Assembly: GCF_000178855.1 (NCBI RefSeq)
Contig: NZ_ADVG01000004.1
Coordinates: forward strand, 2,232,001 to 2,296,000
Origin: Ktedonobacter racemifer DSM 44963
GTDB lineage: Bacteria; Chloroflexota; Ktedonobacteria; Ktedonobacterales; Ktedonobacteraceae
DNA length: 64,000 bases
Direction of reading: 5' to 3'
The notes under the pieces were generated by a model. It worked only from the letters and a program-made list of their open reading frames with translations, made no database searches and was not told the origin of the DNA. The translations under genes were made by a program, and so were the position numbers. Below are positions 27,218-37,046 of this stretch, one piece after another. The stretch's first letter is position 1, and each line of letters opens with the position of its first letter.

Positions 27218-27894
27218 ATTTTCTTCAGTATAGGACAAACGTTCTCATCTGTCAAGAAGCCCGAAAGCGTGGCATCTTGCCAATGGTTGATCCCTTTTTC
27301 CAACTTTTTGGAAACAGTTGCATTCTCTTTTGGGAATTGTTCAAGTGCGCGATATCTGAACCATTCATTCATACAAAACTCTCTGCAAGGTGTCCAGGCT
27401 TCAATAGTAAAGCGTTTATGGCGAGCCTGATGCATATCTTGATGTTCTGTTGGAGGTAAGTAGTCAAATGGGAGAGCAGAAGATTTCCAGCGAGGATCGT
27501 AGTAAGCATCTTCCCGAGCAGCCCAAAGAAGTATTTCCCAAATATCAGCACCTGGCTCTTCGTATAGAAGGTCACGCGAGTATTGCTGCATCAGAATCTG
27601 CATCGTGGGATGTGGTACGACCGTCTCATAATTATAGAGTATGGCTCCTTTTTGCCAGAAATGTAGCAGCCAACCCAATTCACGTAGATACGTATGTGAT
27701 GGTGTGTCGACAACCTCCAACGTTTCTAGCTGGGGGCGTAAGCCCTGCGCTACCAGTTCAACAATCCAGACACCCACGGGATGCGCAACGAGGCATAAAG
27801 AAGCAAGCGCAGAGAAAAAGAAGAGAACTATTCCCACAGAAGAGACGAGAAATTCCTGAAAGAGTGTGGAGCCTCGAATGTTGTGTGACATCAT
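27214..27894 (-). CDS. Hypothetical protein, possibly chimeric
   Basis: The 226-residue frame starts with a hydrophobic stretch (SSVGIVLFFFSALASLCLVA) and continues with a soluble part that has many Trp and Tyr residues (YLRELGWLLHFWQKGAIL, WEILLWAAREDAYYDP). A 20-base repeat found twice more in this window (27773-27792) lies in the segment that encodes LVAHPVG. The N-terminal part may therefore come from mobile DNA, with the real gene starting later. The 3' end runs into the tnpB start. I do not recognise a family. Confidence 0.4.
   Translation of the reverse strand: MMSHNIRGSTLFQEFLVSSVGIVLFFFSALASLCLVAHPVGVWIVELVAQGLRPQLETLEVVDTPSHTYLRELGWLLHFWQKGAILYNYETVVPHPTMQILMQQYSRDLLYEEPGADIWEILLWAAREDAYYDPRWKSSALPFDYLPPTEHQDMHQARHKRFTIEAWTPCREFCMNEWFRYRALEQFPKENATVSKKLEKGINHWQDATLSGFLTDENVCPILKKI
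27773..27792. repeat. Dispersed 20-bp repeat, copy A
   Basis: CCCACGGGATGCGCAACGAG recurs at 34969-34988 (one mismatch) and, inverted with one mismatch, at 52594-52613. The last two copies lie in mobile DNA. It may be a remnant of an IS end. Confidence 0.5.
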
Positions 27895-27927
27895 CCTGTT
27901 GCCGTCTTTTTCTCAACATTCTCTCTC

Positions 27928-28953
27928 TCACTCTGGAGTGTCATAGATTGATAACATTTGCCGTAGCTCCTCTTTCATTTGCTCTCGCCAAGCCCTCGGT
28001 TCTATCAATTCTGCCCCTGGCCCAAGCCAGCGCAACAATTCGAAGACGATCGTCTGGTTTTCCTCTCCAATCGTCATGATCACTTGATCGCCTCTGCGCT
28101 CTTCAAATCGGGCATGCCGATAATACCAGTCTCGTTGGAGCCGTTCTGCCTGCAATCGCGTGAGGCGAATAATAACAGGCGCATTTCGTTGCCATTGATC
28201 CATCGCTGATCTCAGCCACGTGTGCCCTAAAAGAGGTTGGATATCAAACGCATGCGGGGGGGTCACGGTTTCGGAATCTCCTCTGAGAGAGACAACACGG
28301 TCTGCTCGCCACAACCTCATCGTGGCATCACCATCGCGTTTCCTTCCTACGAGGTACCAATGGTTCCGGTCCCAAAATAGTCCCAGGGGGATAACTGCTG
28401 TCTCTTGCCTCTCTGACAGATGGTACGGTGATCCGTACCGCACATGCACGAGCGAACGATCCAGGATGCCTTGTAAAAAGGTCGTGATGATGGAGCTTTC
28501 GGGAGTATCCCCATCCATTTGAGGAGCATGGGTGGGTTCTGGATGAAAGATATCACCTGGGAAGTGCTCAAATCCAACCACCTTCTCCGCTTGCATCAAG
28601 GTCATGCGTAAAGAATCAGGAACCGCTACCAGGAGTTTCTGAACAGCCGTTTTCACCTCGGCGGGGAAAGGAAAGGTATGAAGGCTCTGCAGCAGCGTTA
28701 GCCCTACCAGGAGCATGATGCCTTCGCCTCGCGAGAAGGTTAATGGAGGGAGGAAATAACCTTCAAGCAAGTGAATACCACCCCCATGTCCACGGCTCGT
28801 GTACACTGGGACGCCAAGCGCGCTGAGTGTCTGCAGGTCACGGTAAATGGTTCGTGTGGAAACCTCAAACTGCCGAGCTAATTGTGCAGCAGAAACAGAT
28901 CTCTTCCTCTGGAGGATGAGCAAAATGCCGAAGAGACGGTCAATGTGAGCCAT
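27928..28953 (-). CDS. WYL-domain transcriptional regulator (YafY-like)
   Basis: The 341-residue protein has an N-terminal DeoR-like helix-turn-helix (RSVSAAQLARQFEVSTRTIYRDLQTLSALG), the linker GVPVYTSRGHGGGIHLLEGY and a C-terminal WYL region (WDRNHWYLVGRKRDGDATMRLWRADRV, then the C-terminal extension). WYL domains sense nucleotides or other small ligands, and many such regulators control defence or stress genes. The ATG at 28953 follows a GGAGAG ribosome site. It is divergent from the APC permease, which is a possible target. Confidence 0.92.
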   Translation of the reverse strand: MAHIDRLFGILLILQRKRSVSAAQLARQFEVSTRTIYRDLQTLSALGVPVYTSRGHGGGIHLLEGYFLPPLTFSRGEGIMLLVGLTLLQSLHTFPFPAEVKTAVQKLLVAVPDSLRMTLMQAEKVVGFEHFPGDIFHPEPTHAPQMDGDTPESSIITTFLQGILDRSLVHVRYGSPYHLSERQETAVIPLGLFWDRNHWYLVGRKRDGDATMRLWRADRVVSLRGDSETVTPPHAFDIQPLLGHTWLRSAMDQWQRNAPVIIRLTRLQAERLQRDWYYRHARFEERRGDQVIMTIGEENQTIVFELLRWLGPGAELIEPRAWREQMKEELRQMLSIYDTPE

Positions 28954-29118
28954 GCTTACTCTCCAAATATGACAGGATGTTGGCACAATGAGGTGCTATG
29001 CTAGCGCTATATCGCCCTTTGAAAGCGGAACCTCCCCTCAAATATGACAGAAGTATATCATACACAGCTCGATGCCGTGGAAAGAACATGTTTCGGTCAG
29101 AAAAAGGAGGAAGAGAGA

Positions 29119-30429
29119 ATGGAGAATTTCTTTATGGCTCATCAAGAATTGCAGCGCACCCTCACGCTGTGGGATGGCGTGGCTCTTGCACTTGGGTCAA
29201 TCGCTGGCTCTGGTATTCTGTACTTACCGTCACTGACCTATGTTCTTGCTGGTCATGACGTCCTGTTGGTGTGGCTGGGTGGAACGCTGCTTTGCGTGCC
29301 CATGCTGTTTATGTTCACCGATATGGTGCGACTCATTCCCAACGGAAGCGGCATTGAGGGCTTCATCGCTCGTGGCCTGGGTTCACATGTCGCTGCAACC
29401 GTTCCGCCGCTGTTTCTCTCAATTGTGGTGCTCGGCATTCCTGCGGGCGTCCTGATTGCGGGCTCGTACCTCAGCTCCGCCATCGGAGGGGGAATGGTCA
29501 TACAGTTCGTGGGCGCATTGGCCATCCTGGTCGTGGCCATGACCACCAACCTTCTCGGTGCAGCAGTAGGAGCGCACGTTCAGCGGAAGGTGAGCTGGGC
29601 ATTACTCCTGGTTGTGGTTGCCCTCTGTGCCCTCACCTATCCGCAGATAGACCATGGATATCGTGCTGTGTTCCCAGCAGTGAGTGCTCCTGAGCCTCTC
29701 TTATCTGGGATAGTGGTGGCTTTCTGGGCCTATGCTGGTTTCGAGAATCTGACGTTCATCGCTGGCGAATTCCGCAATCCCCGTCGCGACTTTCCGCTTG
29801 CCATGATGGCAGCTTTTCTTGTCTGTGGGGGGTTGTCTGTCGCATTGACCGTGATGATTGCTGCACTCATTCCGCGTAATCGAGTCAGTGATTTCAGCGG
29901 ACTCTTGCAGCTTGCTGAACGTCTCACCCCAGCCTGGCTCGCTACCGGTATCATTGTTGCCTTCGCGCTCACCATCATGCAACTCAACACAGCGAGCTGG
30001 CTCTGGGGGATGTCACGGCTCCTCTACACCTCTGCTCGCACCAAACGATTGCCAGGCTGGTTCGCTCATCTTGATAGCCAAGGGCTTCCAAGGCGTGCAA
30101 TCCTGGTCCTGGGCATGGTGTTTGTGGTCATGACAGGGATAACTGCTGTCTTTCCCAATGTGCTCGTCAGTGTTCTCACCGTGGCAAGTTCTGTCTTCCT
30201 GTTTCTCTACCTGCTCTGTCTCGTGTCCTACATGCGTGTCACCCGGAACGCTGGCAAACGTCTTGTCTATGCGGTGTTCTTCGTGTTCCTCTGCGCTACG
30301 CTGGCGAGCGTTGGCCTGAAGATTCTCTACCCCATTGCCATCTTCCTCCTGGCTTTATTGACATCGATCGTGCGGGAGCGACGGGGGATCTCGCATTTGC
30401 GCAAAGAAGAAGAGAAGGTGTGCCAGTAA
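29119..30429 (+). CDS. APC-family amino acid permease
   Basis: The 436-residue protein has about twelve membrane helices and the APC signature early on (DGVALALGSIAGSGILYLPS, where the G-S-G-I loop binds substrate). Later conserved parts are FWAYAGFENLTFIAGEFRNP and SWLWGMSRLLYTSARTKRLPG. Such proteins import amino acids or amines with protons or by exchange. AGGAGG eight bases before the ATG at 29119 decides the start; the frame opens earlier at 29044. It is divergent from the WYL regulator, with a shared 165-base promoter region. Confidence 0.92.
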   Translation: MENFFMAHQELQRTLTLWDGVALALGSIAGSGILYLPSLTYVLAGHDVLLVWLGGTLLCVPMLFMFTDMVRLIPNGSGIEGFIARGLGSHVAATVPPLFLSIVVLGIPAGVLIAGSYLSSAIGGGMVIQFVGALAILVVAMTTNLLGAAVGAHVQRKVSWALLLVVVALCALTYPQIDHGYRAVFPAVSAPEPLLSGIVVAFWAYAGFENLTFIAGEFRNPRRDFPLAMMAAFLVCGGLSVALTVMIAALIPRNRVSDFSGLLQLAERLTPAWLATGIIVAFALTIMQLNTASWLWGMSRLLYTSARTKRLPGWFAHLDSQGLPRRAILVLGMVFVVMTGITAVFPNVLVSVLTVASSVFLFLYLLCLVSYMRVTRNAGKRLVYAVFFVFLCATLASVGLKILYPIAIFLLALLTSIVRERRGISHLRKEEEKVCQ

Positions 30430-30474
30430 CAGAGGTGTGCTATTCGACGGCGCAGTCTCATTTTTTCTCCGAAG

Positions 30475-30900
30475 AGACGACATGAACAGTATCGAACAAG
30501 CATCCGTCACATGCACTTACGCTTCGTTTCAAGACGCCCAGTTAGCCAGGTGACCACGGATTTTCTGGAATGGCTGTGTGAGCAGGTCCAGGCGCAAGAC
30601 AAGCACATGCTCGTGTTGATTTGGGATAACGTCTCCTGGCACGTGAGTAAGCGGGTCAAAACCTGGCTACGCCAGCACAATCAGACAGTGCTGCAAGAGA
30701 CTCAAATCGGCAAACGTGGTGTACGCATCATCCCGTGCTGGCTGCCTACCAAAAGTCCCTGGCTCAATCGGATTGAGCCAAAGTGGATCCACGGCAAGCG
30801 AGCGATTGTCGAACCTGCTCAGTTTTTGACCGCTCAAGAGCTCAGGCAGCGGGTCTGTGGCTACTTTGGCTGTGAACTGGCCGAGCTCCTTACAGAGAAC
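30475..30900 (+). pseudogene. IS630-type transposase, C-terminal fragment
   Basis: The fragment encodes the DDE half of an IS630 transposase: EQYRTSIRHMHLRFVSRRPV, then VLIWDNVSWHVSKRVKTWL (Asp), then KSPWLNRIEPKWIHGKRAI (Glu), ending with LTAQELRQRVCGYFGC. The N-terminal DNA-binding part is missing, and no start is present. After ELLTEN the frame runs into a sequence with an IS605-like hairpin. Two elements therefore appear to be joined here. Confidence 0.8.
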
Positions 30901-30911
30901 GGCCCAGAAAG

Positions 30912-30933
30912 CCCCGCTTTTTCTAAGGCGGGG
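30912..30933. mobile_element. IS605-like hairpin at the end of the IS630 fragment
   Basis: CCCCGC-TTTTTCTAAG-GCGGGG resembles the right-end hairpins of IS200/IS605 elements. The stretch from 30901 to 31292 shows no gene; open frames there have no protein-like features. Confidence 0.35.
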
Positions 30934-31292
30934 ATGAATGGGCGTTCCTTTCGGGCTGGTTGGGTGGAGGGGAAGCATCACTCTTCTTTCGTACTGTGTT
31001 CTCCACAAGATGAAGAAAGATCATCGTCTTCTCTTGTTTCACGCTTGCGCGCGAAACTCCTTTCAGTCAGAGCGCCGGATCCGGTATCCTTCTCTTCGAC
31101 CTAACGTAATCGCACGGAGTTGCTTCTCACGAATCCATTTCCGAACGGTACGTCGTCGAGTTACCGGAAGAAGCCTGCCCAACTGGAATAGCTGTGTAGA
31201 CATGTGAACGTGTGGAAAGACACGAGGGACGGGCAGCCGTCCCCTCTCTTTCTCAAGAGATACTCTGCATCGGAAGGCAAAGCACGTCATGA

Positions 31293-32865
31293 AGCGAGCC
31301 CGCGACACCGACCTTTCTTCTTGAACTCCCTCTCCAAGTCGATTGGAGCCAGGAACGCCAGGTACGTGCGCACCTGGAAGCGGCTCGGTGCCTCTACAAC
31401 GCTCTGCTTGCTGAAGCCATGAAGCGGCTCCGGTGCATGCGCAATGATCCTGCATGGAACAAGGCGCGGGCTCTCCCACACTCGCACAAACAGAAACGCG
31501 CTCAGGCTTTTTCTGCCTTACGCACAAAATACCACTTCTCGGAATATGAGATGCACGAGTATGCCAAGCGTGCCCGTGTCTCCTGGATCGTCGACCACAT
31601 TGATAGCACCATGGCTCAAACCCTTGCGACTCGCGCCTATCAGGCGGTCAATCGGGTCTGTGTTGGGAAAGCCAAACGAGTACGCTTCCGCAGCAAGGGA
31701 CGTGGCATTGATAGCGTGGAGGGCAAACGCAACGACGCCGGCATGCGCTTCGTGCTGGACCCCAATGCGGGAGACGGTGGCTTCTTGATCTGGAACCAAG
31801 AGGTCATTCCGGCGATCATCGACTGGCACGATCCCGTGATCCAGCATGGTATGCGCCACAAGATCAAATATGTCCGCCTGGTCCGCCGCAAGGCTTCCTC
31901 GCCATCCGCTCAAGGGGCCGATCACGATGGCAACCGCTATGCGCGTCCAGCTCATCTTAGAGGGTCACGCACTCATCAAGAAAAAGCATGTGCAGACCGG
32001 AACCGACACGATTGGTCTGGATATCGGCCCCTCCAGCCTTGCCATTGTGCCGCGCGAGGGCAAAGCCGATCTGGTCACGTTCTGCGAGGAATTAACCCCG
32101 AACGCCCGAAGAAAGCGGCGCATCCAACGGAAAATGGACCGGCAACGCCGTGCCAACAATCCAGAAAACTACGATGAGCAAGGCCGGGTGAAGTCGGGCA
32201 AACGCCTGCGTTGGAAGGAGAGCAAGCGGTACCAGGCGACCAGGAGACAACACGCCAATGCTGAGCGCAGACTCGCCGCACACCGCAAGAGTCTGCATGG
32301 CAATCTGGCTCATCGCATCGCTTCGGTGGGGAACACGATCACCATAGAGAAAACCTCGTTCAAAGGATGGCAGAAGCAGTATGGTCGGAGCATCGGACTT
32401 CGCGCACCAGGGATGTTTCTAGGGCATTTGACTCGCATAGTTGCAAAAACTGGCGGCACCCTGCACGAAGCCTCAGCCTACCAGACCAGACTCTCTCAGT
32501 ACTGCCAGAAGTCGGGGCAGTATCACAAGAAGCCAAGATCAGAGCGCTGGCACCAATGTCCTTGCAGATTCGGGCCGGTGCAGCGTGATCTCTACTCGGC
32601 ATTCTTGCTTTCCTACCTGGAACCGCAGCAAACGATCCCCTCTCTCACCCAGCCTGTCTGGGAAGGTGCGGAGCCGCGCCTGCAAGCCGTGATGGAGGAG
32701 CTTCAACAACGTGCAAATGAGGGGCAGCACTTGCCCCGAAGCATGGGCTTAGTGGCTCGACGCAAAAGCGGAGCTGCCCGTGCCGGAGCGCGTCGGCTGA
32801 AAAGTCCTGCCTATCTCCACCAAGAGCCGGTTTCTCCTTCGGGAGAGGCCGGAAACGGTGGGTGA
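31293..32865 (+). pseudogene. tnpB: Second large TnpB gene, decayed
   Basis: This is a relative of the copy at 12427-14065: TPTFLLELPLQVDW near the start, then IGLDIGPSSLAIV (Asp), TITIEKTSFKGWQ (Glu), VQRDLYSAFLLSYL (Asp) and the C-terminal tail with VWEGAEPRLQAVMEELQQRA. An in-frame stop (31290-31292) comes just before the first homologous residues, so the N-terminus is lost. A frameshift near 31935-31945 (GNRYARPAHL against MRVQLILEG) splits the gene, and the zinc ribbon reads CQKSG where the other copy has CHGCG. The element is inactive as read. Confidence 0.78.
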
Positions 32866-32967
32866 GGAACAGGAACCTCCGTGCATGTATGCCGGAGAGG
32901 CCTCAGACAAAAGGTCTCTTGATTATGCACTAAGTGCCTATCCGAATAACCTGGCAGTGCTTTCAGT

Positions 32968-33360
32968 TCAGCTTCTCTCTTTCTCTTGAAACTGCTGAGC
33001 AGCAGCCTGCATTTCTCCCCAGTGATCATCTGTCCAGTGACAGATGGCATACAACGGCTCAAGGAGAGTGAAACCCAGTGGGGTTAAGGCATATTCAACT
33101 TTGGGTGGAACAACTGGATACACCGTCCGTGCGACCAGACCATAGCATTCTAATTTTCTCAGCGTCTGGATTAACATTTTCTGTGAAATGCCCTCGATCA
33201 TCCGTTGCAAATCGCTCAGTCGTCTCGCTTCCTTCTTAAGAGCAAAAACGACCAGAATCGTCCACTTCCCCGAAACTAATTCTAACCCCTGACTTGTTCC
33301 TTCAACCGCATTGAACTGGCCCGCCACCCTCTTTTCCAGCGTCTGTCGGTCCTTTGCCAT
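32968..33360 (-). CDS. HxlR-family transcriptional regulator
   Basis: The 130-residue winged-helix protein has the HxlR pattern: LELVSGKWTILVVFAL, RRLSDLQRMIEGISQKMLIQTLRKLECYGLVAR and VEYALTPLGFTLLEPL. Family members sense reactive aldehydes, quinones or redox state and control detoxifying genes. I chose the ATG at 33360, with GGAGGAAG upstream, instead of 33399. A 14-bp palindrome lies 17 bases upstream and probably is its own operator. Confidence 0.92.
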   Translation of the reverse strand: MAKDRQTLEKRVAGQFNAVEGTSQGLELVSGKWTILVVFALKKEARRLSDLQRMIEGISQKMLIQTLRKLECYGLVARTVYPVVPPKVEYALTPLGFTLLEPLYAICHWTDDHWGEMQAAAQQFQEKERS

Positions 33361-33376
33361 GCTCTTCCTCCAAAAT

Positions 33377-33390
33377 TTACTTTTAAGTAA
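33377..33390. promoter_or_regulatory. Likely HxlR operator
   Basis: TTACTT-TT-AAGTAA lies between the HxlR start (33360) and the divergent glycosidase gene. HxlR-family sites are often of the form ACTT...AAGT, and the site is followed by GTATAC. Confidence 0.5.
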
Positions 33391-33581
33391 GTATACCACC
33401 TTTTTGTTCGTACTTCACAAAAAAGCAGTACTCTGTTACAGTTCTGTCTGTCAAACCCAGGAGGGGTTGTGGCAAAGAGAAAGAATGCAATGCCTCTACA
33501 GAAAAGGCATACACTGTCTCTTTCAAGAAATGCAAATGAAACGTCAGCAATGCAGTATGAAAGATACTGGAGGTTTTCCCT

Positions 33582-34706
33582 ATGCAGATTGCAAATATTC
33601 CCCATCCCCTGGCGATTACGATGTGGGATTTCTCCTGGCTTGAGCGTCGCTGGCCAGGAGCGGGATACGAAGATTGGGATTTGATCCTGGATGAGTTAAA
33701 GGAGCGGGGCTACGACGCTGTGCGCATCGATCCTTATCCCCATCTGTTAGCCATTGACCCCCAGAAGGAGTGGGAGCTTCTGCCGGTCTGGAACCAGCAG
33801 GCATGGGGAAGTCCTGCTCTCAACCGGGTCATCATTCAGCCGGCGCTCAACCAATTCCTTGCGAAGTGCAAAGCAAGAGAGATCAAGGTGGCGCTCTCAA
33901 GCTGGTTTAGACAGGACCGTGATGATATGCGCATGTTGCTCAAAACACCACAAGACCTGGGGCGAGTCTGGCGACATACGCTGGATAGCATTTCAGATGC
34001 AGGATTGTTCAGCACCATTCTCTATGTCGATCTCTGCAATGAATTTCCCTCGCGCTGGTGGGCCCCTTTTTTCGCTCCCCAGGCTGAGGCGAAGGCGAAG
34101 GTCGCCCGCGATACATCTGATGGCAGGCGCTGGATGCATGACTCTATCGCAGTGGTACGGACAGCGTATCCTGAGCTGGAGTATAGCTTTTCATTTATTT
34201 CTGAGATCGATAGCCAGCAAGATGTTTCTTTTCTTGATTTTTTAGAATTACACCTGTTCATGACTATGTGGAGTGATTTCGATGAACAGGTGGGCTATAC
34301 CTATGAATTTGACGATTCGCAGGGATACGCAAATCTGGTGCAAAAAGGAGAAGTGCTCTATCGCTCCGAGCCAGAAAGATGGAAGAGAGCATTGAGCCAC
34401 GGCATCGAACTGGCTGCGGAATGGTCGCGTCATGCACAGAAGCCGTTGATCACCACTGAGTGCTGGGGAGTCATCAACTACAAAGACTGGCCATTGCTCA
34501 ATTGGGAGTGGGTGAAAGAACTGTGCGAGTACGGAGTGAGACAAGCTTCTGCAACGGGACAATGGGTAGCCATGGCCACCAGCAGTTTTTGTGGTCCACA
34601 ATTTGTCGGGATGTGGCGTGATATAGACTGGCATCGTCGTTTGACGGATGTCATCCATCGCGGACCTCTCAAGGTGGAAGCTAAGAAGTGGCACAAGGAG
34701 AAATGA
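33582..34706 (+). CDS. Cellulase-like glycoside hydrolase, clan GH-A fold
   Basis: The 374-residue TIM-barrel protein has the two catalytic glutamates expected of clan GH-A: one in YVDLCNEFPSRWW after strand 4 (NE motif) and one in PLITTECWGVINYKDWPLL after strand 7. It lacks a signal peptide, so it acts inside the cell. It resembles proteins annotated as cellulase-like or sugar-binding cellulase-like; the substrate is not known. GGAGG lies eight bases before the ATG. The gene is divergent from the HxlR regulator, and its end overlaps a fragment of an IS5-like gene. Confidence 0.75.
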   Translation: MQIANIPHPLAITMWDFSWLERRWPGAGYEDWDLILDELKERGYDAVRIDPYPHLLAIDPQKEWELLPVWNQQAWGSPALNRVIIQPALNQFLAKCKAREIKVALSSWFRQDRDDMRMLLKTPQDLGRVWRHTLDSISDAGLFSTILYVDLCNEFPSRWWAPFFAPQAEAKAKVARDTSDGRRWMHDSIAVVRTAYPELEYSFSFISEIDSQQDVSFLDFLELHLFMTMWSDFDEQVGYTYEFDDSQGYANLVQKGEVLYRSEPERWKRALSHGIELAAEWSRHAQKPLITTECWGVINYKDWPLLNWEWVKELCEYGVRQASATGQWVAMATSSFCGPQFVGMWRDIDWHRRLTDVIHRGPLKVEAKKWHKEK

Positions 34707-34838
34707 AGGAGCAGGCACCGAAGCCACGAAGTCGGAAACGCACGCCAAATAATTGCACAACGACAGCCTTTCGGATTTCCGATGAATTGTGGGCGATTTT
34801 ACAGAGAACGTGGCGAGAAAGCCCCGGTCATTTGATGC
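34703..34838 (+). pseudogene. IS5-like transposase, N-terminal fragment
   Basis: The start region CTTTAFRISDELWAIL is the opening helix of IS5-family transposases (usually followed by a PLLP segment). Here the match stops at once, and the frame runs into the Tn5-like 17-base sequence at 34839. Its start codon overlaps the glycosidase stop. Confidence 0.55.
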
Positions 34839-34855
34839 CTGTCTCTTATACACAT
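34839..34855. other. Exact 17-base match to the Tn5 mosaic end
   Basis: CTGTCTCTTATACACAT equals 17 of 19 bases of the synthetic Tn5 mosaic end used in tagmentation libraries. Translated it gives PVSYTHL, a known database artefact peptide. It lies between two mobile-element fragments, so an adapter-derived assembly join is likely. Confidence 0.75.
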
Positions 34856-34968
34856 TTAACAATGGCAAAAGGGAGGCAGCATCAGATGCGAGACGGGAAG
34901 CTTGAGCTTACACATCTCTGTTTGTCAGCTCTTCTTTCCCAGACAGCTTTTTCAGCCGCGTTGCCAAA

Positions 34969-34988
34969 CCCACGCGATGCGCAACGAG
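34969..34988. repeat. Dispersed 20-bp repeat, copy B
   Basis: CCCACGCGATGCGCAACGAG lies 80 bases before the start of the DDE transposase gene, so it is probably within the left end of that element. Confidence 0.5.
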
Positions 34989-35067
34989 TGTGACCGGTAG
35001 CCAATCGGGGTAGAAATATGCCTCCTTGAAAAGAAAACACACAACGCTTCTCAACAAGGAGGGATAC

Positions 35068-36994
35068 ATGACCAGTATCGCCAATGGTTCGGTAAAAATC
35101 CAGACGACGTCGGAGCCCAACTTCTCGACCCCGTCCTGGTTTGGCGAAGTGGTGGTGATCAGCCGCTATCTGCGCCAGCACGAGGTCCTGAGCAAGATTA
35201 ACGAGCAGGTGCGCTTTACGCGGAAGCGTTTTGGCCGCTACGAGGTGATCGATTTTCTCGCGGTCCTCTTCGGGTATGCGATCAGCGGCGAACGCGCCCT
35301 GGAGGAGTTTTACGAAAGCCTCCAGCCCTTTGCGATCCCTTTCATGACGCTCTTTGAGCGTGATCGGTTGCCTTCTCGTTCGGCGCTCTCGCGTTTTTTA
35401 GCGGCGTTGACGGAGGCACCCGTCGAAGCACTGCGTGCGCTTTTTCTCGCTGATCTGCTCGCACGGCCACTCACCCCTGGCAAGCAAACGGGAGGGCTGG
35501 TAGATCGAGCCGGGAAGACATGGATCGTGTTCGACATTGATGGGACGCGAGAGGCCGCCCGCCAACGCGCCTTACCCCAGACCGATGAACTTCCCCCGCC
35601 CTTTCGTCGGTTAGATGACGTCTGCGCGCCTGGCTACCGGGGCCGCAAACGAGGGGAAGTCGTCAGGACACAGACAACAGTATCGCAGGCGCATAGTTAT
35701 CAATGGCTCGGCAGTTTCGGGAATCGAGGGAACGGGCGCTATCGGGAAGAATTGCGCAAGGGGTGTGCCTCCATTGGCCGGTACCTAACAGCGTATCACC
35801 TCGACGCTTCGCGCACGCTCCTGAGGTTGGATGGGCAATATGGCAATGGGGCGGTGCTCACCGATGTGGCCGGGTTCTCGTTTGTGACCCGCGGCAAAGA
35901 CTATCACCTGCTCGACCACCCACTGATTCAGGCGCGGTTGCACTTGCCTCCCGATCAATTCCAGCAGCGCCCGGAAAGCCAGATGGTGCGCAGCCTCTAC
36001 GATTGTCCACAGATCCCGGTGGGACCCGAGGGCGTGTCCTACCGAGTGGTCGTGGCCACGCATCCTGCAGGGAAGAAGAAGAGTCCCGTTGGGGTCACAC
36101 GCACAGGCATGGTCTACGAACTGTTCTTCACGAACCTGCCACAACACGCCTTCACTGCCTGCGATGTGGTCGAGCTGTACATGCACCGTGGTGCCTTTGA
36201 GCCCATCTTAGCAGACGAAGGCAGACCAGGACCCCGACCGGTGGTGCAGTCATTCGGCCTGGGGACAAGAAGCCTGGCAGTGTGTGGCTCAATGGGTCTG
36301 GAACCTGCGTTTGGAACTAGGCCATCACCTTCATCCCGATCCGGTTCGTACGACCGAGTTTGCGCCTGCTCTCCCGCCTCCCTCAGCACACATGCCCCCT
36401 TCCTCCGGGTATGCTCCTCCAGAGGTGGGCTCTGCATGGAAGGCCGGTCGCTTCTCGGGCCGCGATTTCACGCTCCACCCAGATGGGACACTTCGCTGTC
36501 CAGCCAACCAGGAGCTTCATATCCAGGAACAGCGCCGAGAAGCCGACAGCAGCCTGCGCATCGTGTACGGGGCCAGCATTCGCAGTTGCCGGTCCTGTCC
36601 GTTGCGCGAGCAGTGTCAATGGCAGGGGCATGCCACGAAGAAGCCGCGCCAGGTCAGCCTGCTGCTTCATCCGCTGGCCGTTGGTCCCGCACCACTGCTC
36701 TGGCGGGATTGGAGCCGCAGAGAGCATCGGCGTGCCTGCCTGCAGCTCGTGTGTCACCAACACATCGAGATGTCCATCCCCCCGCAAGCTCCGGTCGCTT
36801 CGCCTCCCACTGCGGAAGTGGTCCTTTCTCGTGCCGAGCGAGCACACACTCGTCTCTGCTGGAAAGCGCGTCTGGCTCGCAATGCGCGCAGCCAAGCCAC
36901 TGGCCAGATCACCATCACACTGTTCGGCGTTCCAGAGGGGTTGGCCACCTTCCTTCGCCTGGCCTCAGCGTCACAGGAAAGCATGCAAGCCTAG
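35068..36994 (+). pseudogene. DDE transposase with internal frameshift
   Basis: The first frame (start ATG 35068 after AAGGAGG) encodes a DDE-type transposase: TWIVFDIDGTREAARQRALP with the first Asp, TLLRLDGQYGNGAVLTDV with the second, and ELYMHRGAFEPILADE with a late acidic segment. After LADE the frame becomes low-quality. Another frame continues with WCSHSAWGQEAWQCVAQWVW and RLELGHHLHPD and stops at 36994. A one-base indel near 36205-36225 therefore breaks the gene. The IS family was not assigned, and I did not find terminal inverted repeats with confidence. Confidence 0.75.
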
Positions 36995-37046
36995 GGTTTT
37001 GATGGATGAGTGAGCAACGACTGGCGCCGGGCTCCATTGGAGCTGC

